Part shown: piece after piece, positions 1-13,230 of the stretch
How positions within the stretch are numbered: the first letter of the stretch is position 1
How the letters are laid out: each line of letters begins with the position of its first letter
Origin: Karalla daura
Taxonomy: Eukaryota > Chordata > Actinopteri > Chaetodontiformes > Leiognathidae
Assembly (NCBI GenBank): GCA_029224185.1
Contig: CM055210.1
Coordinates: forward strand, 12,043,921 to 12,107,920
Length of the DNA stretch: 64,000 nt
Reading direction: 5' to 3'
Program-made: the position numbers and the translations under genes
Notes under the pieces: generated by a model
Seen by the model: the letters and a program-made list of their open reading frames with translations, nothing else
What the model was told of the DNA's origin: nothing
Databases searched by the model: none

Positions 1-290
<290 letters not shown>

Positions 291-2247
291 GTATTATAAT
301 GTTTTAACCCTTTCTGACATGAAGCTCTGTTCAGCTCTTCTTGTGTGAAACCATTTCAAACATCTGTCCGTTGTTCCCAGTTTGGACTTATCGAAGCCTG
401 AAATAGTCCAAACAAACTTTAAATAGTCACTTCTACTCTAACGATGTTCTCGTCAGTGTGACTTATTGCGGACAAAGTAACTTTAACTATTAAAACATGT
501 AGGCAAAATGTTGCTGAGCCATGAAACACCAGATAATGACCCAAACTAATCAAAAGTCTGCTAAAATCTTAACCCAAACTCCATTTACCACACATATTAC
601 ACATTCTCTAAAATGTGGAGCTATTCCTTTAGAAGTTGAATGAAAGCAGGGGGAATCGTCTGGGTGACACATCCGTAATGTTTATATATTGCTGTTCAAA
701 CAGCTTTGAGGCAGTTTTATGGTTTATTTGCTCCGTTTTGCAATCCCGTTGTAATAATTTGATGAGAAAATAGTTGGATTAGCGTGTTTGGTTATTACCC
801 GAAGGGAGCGCAGACACGTTAGCAATTTTCAGAATGATTACTAGGAGCAGCGCAGCACAGCAAATCAAAGCGCTGCAGCTGGCTGGAAGCCCAAACTACA
901 GCTGCATGGACGGAGAGAGCACGAGGCGGGGAGGGGAAGCACAGCTGAGGCGAGGCACGCTCCGGCTCTGTCCCGGGAATCTCAACACGAGGGGAATCGC
1001 ACCTTTGGTCTTTATCTCCTCCTGCTCTTTAGCGCAGGTTGTCAGCACTCGTTAGCGGGTTTCGGCGGCTCCGTCGGCTCTGGGTCGAGCGCGCCTCAGA
1101 GTTGTGACGACGAGAATGACGCGAGGGAAAAGAGAAACAACACAATGGGAAAAGTTTTTTCCAGTTTGAAAACTTCCACGGGAGCGTCCGGGTAGGAGCG
1201 TTGGAGGAGACGTGGCCTCCTCACCTGCAGCTGCCATCGACCAACGTGAGGCGGCTCCGTCTTCCTCTGTGCTGCAGCTGCAGCCAGAAGCCATTACTAA
1301 AGCTACTGCTAATATAAACACAGCAACAAGGGACTATTCATAAAAGAAATGGCCCGCTCTGAGAAACTCATTGTCATAAATTGGCATTTGTTTTGTTATC
1401 GTCAACAAATAAGATGCCATGATGGATGTCACGCTCGTCTGAACCTGCAGGAGACGATTGAGAAGACGTCATCACATTAATGGGCCTGACTCAAGCTGAC
1501 TGTGCGTCATTTCATTATATCACATCATATCAAATATATATCTGTCCAGTGCACCTAACGTATGCCTCTCCCAGCCTGTGGGAGAAGGCAGTGCTGGGTT
1601 CTCCAGCGTTCTGCTCCATGGCTGGTAGTTTCTCCCTACAGCTTGATCCACCATATTCAAAGGCTTTCACCGTTTCCAATAAAGCTTGGGAAACTTTGTT
1701 GGGCTTTGGCCTCGGCCCAAGAGAAAAGTTCAGTAATGCATGTACGCAGTGGAAGCTCACATACCCCCCCCCACCCTCACCATACCCCAGTTACAGATGG
1801 TGAGACCCAGGCTTGTGGAGCTCCCCTGTGCCAGAGCTCTGCCAGGGAGGCCCCTTTGATAATGAGCCTTACACACAATTTACAGCCACACTACAACGAT
1901 CCCGCAACAATGCTTTCCACATAACCTTTGATTGAATGGGCCTTTCTGGGCAGGGCCGGGGCTCGGAGCGGGCTAATAAGTGGCCCCCGCTCTTGGGCGG
2001 CTCTCGCGGGCCAACGTTTACCTCACGCTGGTGTGCGCACCCGTCTGGGCGACGGTGCTGGACGCATTCATCAAAAAGCCGCGCTGACACTACCGAGCCT
2101 GTGCCGCAGTGATGCGTTGCCTTCACCTCGGACGGGGAGATCCCTCCCGAGTATGAATGGCTTTCTGGAGAGGAGAGGAAACGCTTCGCCCCATGGAGGG
2201 GGAAAGTGTCGGCGGAGGGATTCGGTTACCCCGCTCACGGCTCCCAC
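291..2247. other. Non-coding intronic stretch
   Basis: AT-rich and unremarkable to about 830, then CpG-richer between 840 and 1300. No exon, RNA gene or clear mobile element recognised. Confidence 0.55.
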
Positions 2248-2401
2248 TCACTGTTTCCAGTCGTTAATGCTAAGCTAAGCTAACTGGCTGAACCCTGGCT
2301 GCTGGCTGAACCCCTACATCTGCCAGACAGATATGAAGGTGGTTTTGATCTTCCCATCAAACTGTTGACAAGTAACAGTAATTCCCAAAATGCCCGACAA
2401 T
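2248..2401 (+). repeat. Teleost interspersed repeat with the GCTAAGCTAAGCTAAC hallmark
   Basis: The block contains TGTTTCCAGTC, GCTAAGCTAAGCTAAC, GGCTGCTGGCTG, then ATATGAAGGTGG, GATCTTCCCATC and CCCAAAATG. This order is the one I recall for a very abundant short non-autonomous repeat in spiny-rayed fishes. There is no coding capacity. The Repbase name is not known to me. Confidence 0.7.
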
Positions 2402-3849
2402 TAGTGGCTGGCTTCCCAAAAGGCTCTCGCCGGACAGCTCGGACACGCTGGCGTTTCGTGGAAACGCGGGGGCCTACGCTCCCCTCCTGACATGTGGATG
2501 GATTTACCCATAACTCCTCAATGTTTGTCCACGGCGCTGGGACCGTGAGAGCTATTTCGGAGCGCACAATGGCGCGATTGTTCTACTGTTTGTTGTACAA
2601 TCAATAAACAGCTCGGTTGTTACTCTGTCACATAACAAGACGTAAGGACACGGGCCGCGGCGCTGCCAGAAGACATTACGCATGTGAAACCTTACCGCAG
2701 AGGGCGAAAGTACACCCCCGGCATGAAGAAAGCCCCCTCGCCCGTGCTGTGTTGTTGTGTGATTTGTGGAGCGGGTAGCTGGAGTTAGATCATGGGCCCC
2801 GCTCGAGGTTGTGCCGGTGCCAGGCGCATGATGCAAAGGAAAAAGAAGCGCAGGCAGAAGAAGGGTGTGGGAATCCAGCGCGCTACCAGAGCCTCCAACC
2901 GTAGCAACCTGTCTTTACTCAAACGTCAGACTGCGGGCTCGTGTGGGGAGTCGGAGCGGGGAGAGGATGTAAGCGGATCTGTCTTTTATCAGGGCAGAGA
3001 GGCGACCTCTTGGGAAGGTGCTTCTTGGTTTTTTTGAAGGCCACTTCATCAGACAGACAGAAGTCTAAGTCACCTCGGAAAAGGCATCCGACTTTCAGAT
3101 ACAATTCCGAGTTGAAAAATGACTAACTTTGACTCGTCGTATTTCTCGCTAATGTCCCTCTTTCGGGCCGTGAAACCCATGATTAGGAATTCATGAAAGC
3201 GCGAGTCAGACAGCTGACATTTCCCATGCCAGACACGTTTCCTCTTGCCCTCCAGATTTCCCTGAAAATGCTTTGTTCCTGTCTTGTCCACTAATGGTTA
3301 AGCATGCGTGCCAAATGGGGAGACAGAAACCTCTCGAAGCTTCCTGCTTCTGGACTACTTTTAAAGGCTCCTTAAAGGGTAATTGAGCAGCAGTGGGTGA
3401 TGTCCTGGGTGTATTTAGGGGAAGCTGGAGAGACAGGTGCTTCCCATGGCACAGTACGCAGAGCAGCGGAGACCTGGAGGAGGGGTTAGATGCTGCAGAC
3501 AAGGTCACGAGCTGTTTTGACTTCACCGCTCGGCTTCTCTGAGTCCTCTGGCAGGTGCTGACAGCTGCATGTAAGCAGAAGGGCTTTCTACTGGGTTTCA
3601 AGTCTCTCGGAGGCAGAGAGTGCAAACTTTTAGACAGACCAGACGCACATGTGATGACAATCTGCTGCCAACCCCCCCCTCCAGTTCCCTTTCTAGGTCC
3701 TTTAAAAACCAATGGCTTCATCAAATTGTTGCCAGGATTTCTTTTTTCTTTTCACCTGCCACCACAAAGCCCTCGCTTTACAAGACTTCAGACTGCCCAA
3801 AATGAAAATAATAAGCGGTTTTCAAACACTGACAGCTCCTGAACCATGG

Positions 3850-4500
3850 CAAAACTTAATGGAATTACTTGCTAGGGCTACTGAGGTAATTACGGCTGAC
3901 CTAATAAAATAGCAAGGAAAAGTGTCCTATAAAACCAAGACCCTTATAAATTAATTAATCCACATTCTGCGGGCCCATAACCAAAGGTTTGATTACTAAT
4001 TAAAGGGACGTTAACGTGCAAACTTCCATTAGCAGCTCAGGTCATTTAAGCTGCATCGGGTCATTTAGACGCACACCTGATCACCTGCCTTCCATTATCG
4101 GACAGAAACCTACAGGTATGGAGAGGAGAGTTACAGCCTCACTACAGCACTGACAAACTATCCTTTGTTGATAACGGCGTTTCTGATGTGCCGGGACAAT
4201 TACGTGCCACACATCCCCCAGATTAAAAAAGACTCCAATATCTTACTTTATCAAAGTTTGGAAGTATGTCTGAAATCCAATTTCTGTTGGTGGAAATGCT
4301 AAACCTGCCTTGACATTTCAATTCTCCGGGGTAATTGCTGCATTTTGTCTTAGCCTTTTGCAGAGATAAGGCGTGATCTTTCCTGGCCGAGGTAATAACA
4401 CGCCAAATGATCCATCCTTTCCGATGTGACGAAGGAGAGCAAAACTTAAAATGACATTACACCGAGGCTGTGCATTATGCCCCTGGCGGCGATGAATCCC
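3850..4500. promoter_or_regulatory. Candidate regulatory stretch rich in TAAT sites
   Basis: The stretch has no repeats and no ORF, and contains GGTAATTACGG, TTAATTAATCC, ACTAATTAAAGGG, GGGTCATTTAG, GGTAATTGCTGC and GGTAATAACACG in varied, non-simple sequence. It has the texture of a conserved non-coding element, but conservation cannot be tested here. Confidence 0.3.
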
Positions 4501-5030
4501 AGCACAAACGCCCTCCCCGAGGCACAATGAAGGCAAGGGATTCTCTCCGACCCTTCCTGCAACACAAGGACGAGTCTCTCCTCCGAGCAAACAAAGGCAG
4601 ATCAGCACAGACGAGCTGCTATCCCGACGTTTCAGATACTCGTATTTCACCTCTGCACACACGGATGATGCTCGCCCACAGGCTCGGTGTCGCCTCCTTC
4701 CTTTTCCACCTGAGACCGAGCTCGGCAAAAGACGAAGCCAGAACGAAATGATGACATGAAACGTCCCCAGCTATTTTTATGAGATTGTATATGAAATGGG
4801 ACACCGTGTTAGCCGTTAAGGCTGCTTCACAATAGATCAACACCAACTGCTCCGCTCAGATAATCATTAACTTGTGAATTGCTCAGTAAAAGCCCGAGAG
4901 CAAGCATCTCTTCCATATGTAATGCAGTGTTATCCAGTCTTCCATTCGTATTGGAATATCAACTGTGTCTGCTACTATGAGCAGCAGAAGCTGCATCCAA
5001 ACAAAGACGGGGACTACAGCCTGGACTCCA

Positions 5031-5100
5031 ACTATTCACTGTCACACCTAGAGACAATTCAGAGTCTCCGACTGGCCTAAAGAGGCATGTTTTGGGACCA
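5031..5100 (-). repeat. Common teleost dispersed repeat, fragment 1
   Basis: The plus strand reads CACACCTAGAGACAATTC, AGAGTCTCC and GGCATGTTTTGGGACC. This is the antisense of the repeat whose sense strand runs from GTTAGCAC and CCTCACAG through a TTTGCATGTTCTCC-type segment to GGAGACTCTAAATTGCCC and ends in GATGGATGG. The same family recurs at 7.0, 8.3, 16.0, 23.7, 26.4, 28.5, 48.9, 50.8, 55.9 and 62.9 kb. Confidence 0.6.
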
Positions 5101-6467
5101 AACCGGGACTCAAGCCAGGTCCAGTCCATTATATCAAAAACTAATCTCTGTGGAAGCATTTTCCACACACCCGGACCTCGATGAGATCCAAAAAGGTCGA
5201 GATTTCCTCGCCACAGTGCGGACGGTTCGGCCCCGTCTCTGCCTCTCTCACAGCATCGCTGGGAGCGGCTTCAAGCGGCGGACAGACTGGAGAGGCGGCG
5301 CTTGCCTGTAAATTGTCTCTTGAGCGGCAGCCGTGTGGCGGGGATTTTTCTTGCACAGCTGCAGGCTTCTGCAATCTGTCTGGCAGCGGCAGCCTAAACG
5401 CAAACTGTTTCCTATCACGCCAGGAGGAGACAATACGGGACTCCAGCTACCTGCCTCTGCAGGGCAGCCACAAACCCAAAAGCACGAAGGCATTCATCGA
5501 CTCCCTGCACAGAGACATCCACTCTCTGCAAGGGAACCTGTTGCAGTAGTCTCATGCAGCAGATTTAGGGGTTTTAGGGGGGGGTTGAGGTCCTAAAACT
5601 CACAGTAATGGTTTTCAACATGAAGGAATACGCGTCCATCATCTCAGAGTACGTTCGACGTGTTTCATGACTCTGTCAGGTGTCAGTCGTCTGTGGCTGT
5701 TTATGTGCTCAGACGTGACTCCAATAACAGGCAGCGCCTTCTGTTTGCGGGGGGAGATTAGAGCCGTCCCGCCTGCTGTTCTGGAAGCTAATTAGTGTTG
5801 TTGTTCTAACACTGATATGGCAGGCCTGGGTAAATCCGGCCGTGCGTGCGCGTATTGATTACGGCGAGGGAAAACCACCAAAGAGGATCTCTCACGTTCT
5901 CCTTCAGAGGCGGAGGGCGGGCGGCACCCGGGGGGGCTTTCATCGAAATCGCTAATACGGGAAAATAAGAGGAAACGAGGCGGCGTCTCTAACGGCGATG
6001 ATTGGGAGGTCCGTCCAGCAGAAGAAAACATAGCTGTCTTTGTTCGTAGCCGTCCGTATGCTTCGCGTTACGGCTTTCTTCTCTTTCTTTCTTGTTTTGT
6101 TGTGACGCAAAAAAACACAAAGTTCTGAGTTCCTCTCGACTCCTCGTCGAGAACTTTCGCGCTGAAAAAACGTGGCCTCCTCGTTATGTAAATGGTCATG
6201 GGGGGCAGTAATTGCTTGTTTGTTTACCATACGTGATAGAAAAGCCCGAGCGCTCGGCGAGCCCGCCGCCCACAACAAACGGGAGACGGGGGATTTGAGA
6301 GAAGCGGCCTCGGAGGAGGAAAATCATTACCAACCCGTGTCGGCCTCCATAAAGACGGCCGCAGATAAACAAGAGGGTCAGGGGGGGATGCTGATTAGCC
6401 AGAGAGGATAAGTAGCGCCTTCTGCTGCAAGGAAGATATGATGGATGTATGGATGAGAGGAGAGAGA

Positions 6468-6746
6468 GGGAGGGGGGGGGGGGGCGACTGGCGTGGGGAG
6501 GGGAGGAAGAGGTGGCCGTGCCAGCCGCCTTCTCCGACAGGCAGCAGCTTCACACGATAGCGATGGAGGACGTCCGGGGGTCTAATTAAGCGCTCCGAAA
6601 CAACAACAAACCAGATGATTTAGCGAAGCCCGTGCACCACGGTGATGTCACAAACTGCACAGTAATGCGGCTGACTGTGTGTTTTTGTGTCTGGGTCGAC
6701 CCGAGTGGGAGCGACAGGCAGGCAGGCAGGCAGGCAGACAGGCAGA
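6468..6746. repeat. Poly-G run and (GGCA)n microsatellite
   Basis: A G run lies at 6471-6484 and a (CAGG)n tract at 6714-6746. The sequence between them is unique-looking and non-coding. Confidence 0.85.
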
Positions 6747-6837
6747 GGAAAAGCAGCAGCGGGGCTATAAATCTGGCCCCAGCACTAAACAGACAGTAGA
6801 CAGAGGAAACAGGCCTGACGAAGCACCGCATTAATGA

Positions 6838-6960
6838 CCATTTCCCCATGAAAAGGAAACTAATTTGCTAATTAGGGCCTCCTGTTGCCCCTCACTTTAC
6901 CTCTTCCCAGAGAGGCTGCTGCGGTGACATCACCTGCCTGCTGAAGCTGCTCTCCTCACA
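6838..6960. promoter_or_regulatory. Candidate regulatory stretch
   Basis: CTAATTTGCTAATTAGGG forms a palindromic homeodomain-type pair, followed by GGTGACATCACCTGCC, which itself holds the palindrome GGTGACATCACC. Weak support. Confidence 0.25.
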
Positions 6961-7034
6961 CTGGATATGACCAGTCACAGCACCAAGCCTCCCACCCTGG
7001 AGCGCACGTCCTCCCCACGTCTGCATGGGACCGG

Positions 7035-7112
7035 GTCAGGTCCATACACACGCATGTTTACCTCAACTGGAGACTCCAAAGTTTCCTCTAGGTGCGAGTG
7101 TGAGAGTGAGCG
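7035..7112 (+). repeat. Common teleost dispersed repeat, fragment 2
   Basis: This copy keeps the middle of the family: GCATGTTTACCTCAACTGG, AGACTCCAAAGTTTCCTCTA, then GGTGCGAGTGTGAGAGTGAG. It is strongly diverged. Confidence 0.65.
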
Positions 7113-8315
7113 GTCGAGACAAAGGGCCTTTCTGTGCAGAGTTTGTACGTCCTCCAGTACTAACATTCACATTCGGGTCGATTGGAGAACTCCATTACGG
7201 CACAAAATGAGCGAGACAATGAATGGATGGAGTGGAGCAGAGAGAAACCCTGCACGCGGCTCGAGCCGATGAGCGTATTTACAGGTTTTACACGTTTGTT
7301 TTACAGTCTGACAACAATCCCCGCTCTGCATTCCTTTTAATCAGGCACCTATTCGTTTACCGCCACACAACCCATCTTATTACAGAGTGTTTTTTTTATC
7401 GCTTTAGCACCATGAGAGCAGCGTGAGCGTTCCACAAAGCTGAGATTTCCGGGGGCGAGGCCGTATTAATTCCTTCAAAAAGTGCATTAAAGGCTCCGCA
7501 AACACATTCTGGAAGCCGACAGCTCAACCCAAACGGGGTTAATTGCTCCACAATGCCAGAGATCCTCATTTGCTCGCTGTTCCAACATGATAATTGCGGA
7601 GGAAGAAAAATGTTATTGTATTGCGACGCACAGTGCAGCGACTGCGCTGCTGTAATTGTAGGCACCAGTGACGTTCAGGGAACTGTAGTAGATAATTGGG
7701 GTGCAGACTCGTGTTTACTTTGCAAAGTGAGAGGGAGGGGGCGGGTTGGGGAGCGATCAGGAGGCAGGTCTGCTGGAGTGCAGATTGCCCTGGAGCGCTC
7801 AGACGTTGGCCGAGGCTCTGAACCCAAAGTCCAAGAGAGTTTGCAGATTGTTCAGGTAACACTATAGCTGTGAACAACAGCACAGCCGCCCAGCACGACT
7901 CGGCACCTCGTCGACAGACCACGCTGTGGTTGCAGAGGCCCTGGCAACTCCTCACAGTTTGCCAAGAAAGATCCCATACAAGACCAGAAAAGGCTGAAAT
8001 GTTCCTGTTAAACAGGAACTGCTCAAGTGCACCATCATCCACAGCCTCCTTTGTTAAAATTGTGTTTTTATCTGCTTTTATTGGCACGTGTTCCACTGGA
8101 CTGAACACACTTTCTTTTGCGTTTTACTTGGCATTACATGAAGTATCTGCTCCACTGTCTTGGTCCCTCATCTGAGCAGGAACCAATGACTGGACCAGGT
8201 ACCAGGCAACAACAACCGAGTCAAGCCACCTCAACTGTGTCATGGAAAAGGGGCATTTCATGCATGCACATTGCCATTTGGTGTTCCCAAAGATGCAAGA
8301 AGTGGCAGCATAGTC

Positions 8316-8412
8316 GTTTGGTGGATAGCACTGTCACCTCACAGACAGAAGCACCCTCTGCTTGGGTTTCCTCCAGCTATCCACAAAAACATGCCTTTTC
8401 AGGTGGATTTCC
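8316..8412 (+). repeat. Common teleost dispersed repeat, fragment 3
   Basis: This copy shows the 5' hallmark GGATAGCACTGTCACCTCAC followed by GGGTTTCCTCCAGC, ATCCACAAAAACATGC and AGGTGGATT. It lies about 100 bp from the GGCATCTAGTGG element, so two insertions cluster here. Confidence 0.6.
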
Positions 8413-8509
8413 ATCCATAGACCTGCAACCTGTCTAGAGTGTATAACACTTGTTGTTAATAAAACGGATTAAGAAACTGAGTGGATAATGTTTAGGACAA
8501 AGGCTTTAC

Positions 8510-8775
8510 TTTAAAGGGGAGGTATGTAAGATTTAGCGGCATCTAGTGGTGAGGTCGCAGACTGCAGCCTACACAACGCCCCCCCATTCTCACCCCCATC
8601 CGAACCAAAGGGGCTGGCGCGTTGGGTAATAGACTCTTTCAGTGCTCGACCACTGGAGACGCACGTCGGACCTGCTCTCCCTCTGACACTAATGCAGAGC
8701 TTATTGCACGATAATGAAAGGCCATTAAACACTTGTAAGAAGTCTTATATTCCACTGCTGTCATATCCTACAAAC
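8510..8775. repeat. Teleost interspersed repeat with the TTTAGCGGCATCTAGTGG hallmark
   Basis: The left end reads TATGTAAGATTTAGCGGCAT, followed by CTAGTGGTGAGG. The right part holds AGTCTTATATTCCAC. This layout recurs widely in percomorph genomes as a short non-autonomous element. It is decayed and has no ORF. Confidence 0.6.
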
Positions 8776-9099
8776 TCAATCCCTCACTTTTACACACGTG
8801 GATTGTGTAACGTGTTCCTGTGGGCGTGAACGGAGAAGATGATGCATCAGGGTTGAATGTGGCTTTGTTGCTCCGTTGTCTTATTTGCTTTGTTTGCAGT
8901 ATTTAGTCATTGTCTGATAATGAATAATGCGTCATTCACACTCTGAGTTCTGCTCGCTATCAATACGCCGCCAGAGACCTGTCAGCTGTCAACATCAGCT
9001 TGCACATCATCACCTTGGCTTTTTTTTCTCCCCCTCTCCTCGTTTTCTCTCTGGCAGGCCGGCTGATTTGTGTTTTTTTTTCACTCGATTGGTAATTAC

Positions 9100-12000
9100 A
9101 AAGCGATCGAGTCGGGAAATCATCACCCGGACGCAGAAATAACTAAATGACAGACGGCACTTTAAACGTCAGCGAAGGCGTATACAACGTTTTGACAAAC
9201 AACACACACTCGGCATGTTTTGCGGTCATGATTTTCACACTCTGGGTCTCTGGTAAACTCGCAGCCTACACCAGGCAGCCACCTGGCAGCCCTGCCCTGG
9301 CCCCTGTCTTCCTTTTTTCCCCCTACAATTCCCAAATAATTGGGCTATTGTTGACCTGATTGACACTGCCAGCCGGGAGCCAGGTTGCGTTACGCAACCC
9401 TTCGAATCGCTCCGCGTTGACCCTCGTACCTCCGGCACAAGCTGCAATAATTACTCTCACTCCTCCGAGCCAGCGAGGACCGCGTGCCATCCAACTGCTG
9501 AGACCGTGTTCAAAAGCAGAGGGGGGAAATCTTTTAAAAAAAGGAAAGGCAGCGACTTCGGAAAAACATAAAATGCTGCATTTACGCGCCTGCTGCGTGT
9601 AACCGCAGCAGATCTAAACGTCTGTCTGCAAACGTATGGGCTACGGATGCTGCGGTCCACGTAATGAACCCGGCTGCTGCATTCAGACTGGGGCTGCACC
9701 CGTGGAAACAGGCGGGAGCGCTTTCATACGGACTCCTCCAGGAAGAGACGCTGAGCTGAATAACATGCAGCTGAGACCAGACGGGCGGGCAGGCGGGCGG
9801 GTGGGATGGGGGAAATGTGTCTGACATGAGAGGCGAGCAATCTTTGACCCTTTTTGAATCAGGCGCATGAAGAAGTGGATATTCGGTGGGAGGTGGCAGC
9901 GGGCGACTCACATTTCCAGCTCGGGACTCTTCCAACGTGGATTCCAAAGAACGGTTCTTGTCAGAGGAGCCGACTTACACCTCACAGGAACGGAGAGAGT
10001 TCTACTCTGGCAGACAGAGCGGTCGACCCAGTTGAGAGTGTCTGAGCCTGAGCCGGGCAGAGCTGATCAGCTCTGGGATTTCCACCGTGCACTGGCTGGA
10101 AATGTTCTTTCCAAGATGGAGGACAAATGGTCGCAGTTTGTGGCTTCTTGAACTTTCTTTAATGTCTAAAAAAGAAAGGAACCGACCAGCGGCAAAATGA
10201 TCAATTCTGTGTATTTGTCAGATGTAAAATGTCTTCTTGGCCCACGCACCCGAAGGAAAAACTCGTCTCGGTCAAATAAAGACTCGTCGCCAGCAGCTTT
10301 GGAGACACACATCTTCCACGGCTTACTGAAAATCTATTGTTTGAATGTGTGCGTCAAACTGAAATTCCACTTTGGTGCTCTTCCATCATCAATATTTCCC
10401 TACATGGCACTGGGCTGGGTACAACAAATCACCCGGGCCATCGCTTTTCAGGACCACGAAGGGAAGCAAGTCACGGCTGGTATCTGGGAGGAAAGTGTCC
10501 TCCACGTCGCTCCCCCCACAGCTCCCACACTGTCACTCGCACACGTGTGTGTGTGCCAGGGGGCGAGACAGCAGCGCTCCAAGTTTCCGTCTGCAGCCTG
10601 ACGGTATCACTGGATGGAGCAGGACCTCGTGGTGACTCCACAGCCGCGCTTGTCATAAGCCATATATGCTGGATTTTAATAGGCGTCCTGGTGAAACTTT
10701 GGGGCGGGGCAAGTTTTGGTTTTTGTTTTGTTTTGTTGTTGAAGCCATTAAGAGCAATGTTTCAAACTCAGCACGGTCACCGTCCTGCCTTCCCCTGTCG
10801 AGATTTATAAGCGAGTTAATTTGGAGAGGTGTAATTGCTGGACGGCGTGCGCTGCGTGGCTGTTGACTCTGGCGGCGGGGGCGGCGGTAATTGACGGGCT
10901 CAGAGTTGACTGTATTTATTGGAGCTGAGGGGTGGCCAGGGCCCGCCGCTCGCCAGCGCCTGCCTCTGGCACCCCTGGACCAACATCTGGGCTTGATTCA
11001 GCAAAGGTATTTGCACCGTAGCGCAACCACGCGCAAACGGGCGCCACGCACAATACAGAGGTAAACAAACAACCCAAACGGGGATACGACAAGGCGATTC
11101 GGGGTCCTATTTTTAAGCCCAGATGCTTGCGGTCTCGAAAACCGAGCCTTTAATGAGGGCCGATGACAAGAGATGGAACCGTGTCAATTTGTGCTTTTGA
11201 TTCACCAAAGCTTTGGCCCGTCGCGCAGTGCGTCGCTGGAGGGGGAACAGGGCGAAGAGTCCAAGTTAACAAAGCTTCTGGAGTGTTTTCGCAGGCCCTC
11301 CTCGAACACACTCTTAAGGTCCCGGAGAAGGTTTCTCTCCATCGGTATCGTGTATCCGCTCCGACCGGGGACGTCAAAAGGGAAACCGTCAGGGTTGCTG
11401 AGAATCTGAGCAGAGAAAGGCCCAAACTGTCAGCTTCATCCCCACGATTAGATCACTGCAAACACTTACAGGCCTGCGTTCAGTCAATGCGCAGGAGGCT
11501 CATTACTCCTCCATCATTGTCAGGGAGACACGTTGGAAATTTCACGGGCCGCTACGGAGCTAACTGCGGTAGCGAGGGATGGAAGTCGACACAGGTTCAC
11601 AGAGAAGTGAAATCACACTGCGGCTCTCAGAGTCGCTGCTCCTCAGAGCACTCAGAGCTTAAACAATAAATCCTTACATTTCACGCATCCATGACTGGGA
11701 TGAAACAAACTGTCCAGAACCCAAAACGCCAAAAAGCTCTTTCTAAAGTTTCCTGGACCCCGAAAGAGTGAAAGAAAACTGTCATCAATTCTACTCTTAA
11801 ACTTCAACATCTGTTTTGGAAAAAGTAAAAAATTAAAAAGTCATATCCGGTGTCTCTCCGAAAGCTCAGTTTGCATCATTATTTAATTAGGGGAGGGATG
11901 AAGGTCTCCTCTTCTCTCAAACACTGTATAATTATCGCTGATTAAATTAAATGCTTCCCAGTCACAAGCCTTTTGCTTCTTTGACATGTTTTGGCGCTCG

Positions 12001-12320
12001 GAGGAAGGGCGGAGGATCTGGGATGGTACAAAACAGGGAGACCACACAGGCAAGAGAGGGGCGCCGAGTGACGGGGGTCATGAAGCAGAGCAGAGGGGAT
12101 TAATGTGCATACAAACAACTGCGATTCATCACGACATACATGCAAAACACAAACACGTGGGCTCAGACAGTGGAGCTTCAGGAGGAAGACCCGTTCTGTC
12201 TTCCAGTGGCTTACAAACCACATTTGTAGGAGACCTGGGATGAAAAAAAACTCTTTACGTTGGTTTTGATCAATAATGAAGACACGGCAGCAGATACAGG
12301 AAGTCTATCTATCATCATGG
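9100..12320. other. Non-coding intronic stretch
   Basis: No gene recognised. A GGGCGGGCAGGCGGGCGGG tract at 9782-9800 is a Sp1/G-quadruplex candidate. Around 10860-10960 are GGCGGCGGGGGCGG and short GC-rich segments. The rest looks unique. Confidence 0.5.
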
Positions 12321-12409
12321 CCATCGCTGACAAAAAAATCTGATCCATTGTGTTGTAGCTTAAACTAAACCCCGCCTCCAAAAGAAACAGCTATGCCTGC
12401 CTCCATTCA

Positions 12410-12770
12410 CATAATGCATGTAGAGTGTGACTTCATTTTTTGATTACAAAACTCCTAGTTCATCCTAAATATCTGACTCCTCCTCTGATTATGTCTTAAA
12501 CACGTGAAGATGGAAGTGTATGCACGCTATAGAGCGTTATCCCCTCATTTCCCACTTAGTTTGGGAAAAAGTTGGTAAGTTTTGATGTTTAGCAGCTAAC
12601 TTGAGGGGAAGGCAAGACGGGCAGCCAGTCAGAGCAAGGCCCACCCGTGGTTGCCATATAAGCATAGGAGGGTGCCAGATCTGTATGGAGGTAGAACCAT
12701 GCCCAAGGACAGCATTGTGAAATGGCTTGTTAAATAGCATCAGAGGCATTTCTGATGAAAACCAGCGTTG
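12410..12770 (+). repeat. Unnamed dispersed repeat, copy A
   Basis: Shares with 20330-20600 the ordered blocks ATCTGACTCCTCCTCT, GTGGTTGCCATATAAG, AGGGTGCCAGATCTGT, a purine-rich GGAGGTAGAACC, and TTAAATAGCATCAGAGGC. Best core: 12647-12702. No ORF explains the match, so an interspersed element is likely. The boundaries are uncertain. Confidence 0.55.
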
Positions 12771-13189
12771 CGTAGCTTCTGTATTAACACCGGAGATAAA
12801 GGCCACACAGCGCTCCACTCAGCTACTCCAGGTCCCGAACAGGTTCTCTCACTTGACTGACTTTAGATTAAGTCCTGGTCGATAAACTAAAATGGAATTC
12901 TTCTTTACCAGACGGCGGGGGCCTGTTCCAGCCCTGGTCGGAGCCTGGCAGATGCCGTCTGCACCCTCCAGAGGACTGGACCTCGGGGCTAATTGAGTAT
13001 AGAGCACGAGCCCCCGCAGTGTCTGTACGCCGCCGACACTTAGCACGTGTGCTATCGGCCTCGAGTGCCAGAGCGAGGGCCCGGGCCCCGGGCCCCGGGC
13101 TGGGGCCGACAGGCAACAGCGGCGTGAAGCCGCTCACTGACAGAGCGAAGCTGTCCGGCTGTTAGCAGGTCCCCCCAGCTGGTGTCTGG

Positions 13190-13210
13190 AGCTAGCGCTC
13201 AGCGCTAGCT
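13190..13210. repeat. Perfect inverted repeat AGCTAGCGCT / AGCGCTAGCT
   Basis: There are two 10-bp arms (13190-13199 and 13201-13210) around a single C. The palindrome lies 20 bp before (TG)15 and about 90 bp after a GGGCCCGGGCCCC-type pure G/C block (13077-13100). Confidence 0.9.
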
Positions 13211-13228
13211 AGCTCCACTGTTAGCGAG

Positions 13229-13230
<2 letters not shown>

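Noticed and set aside
1052..1321. Minus-strand ORF starting MFILAVALVMASG, resembling a signal peptide, with a CTGCAG|GTGAGG donor at about 1222
   Set aside because: No homology I recognise, no matching downstream exon and no promoter evidence. A short hydrophobic start is common by chance.
7566..8108. 180-codon minus-strand ORF
   Set aside because: No domain, no codon pattern or splice context, and composition like the surrounding non-coding DNA.
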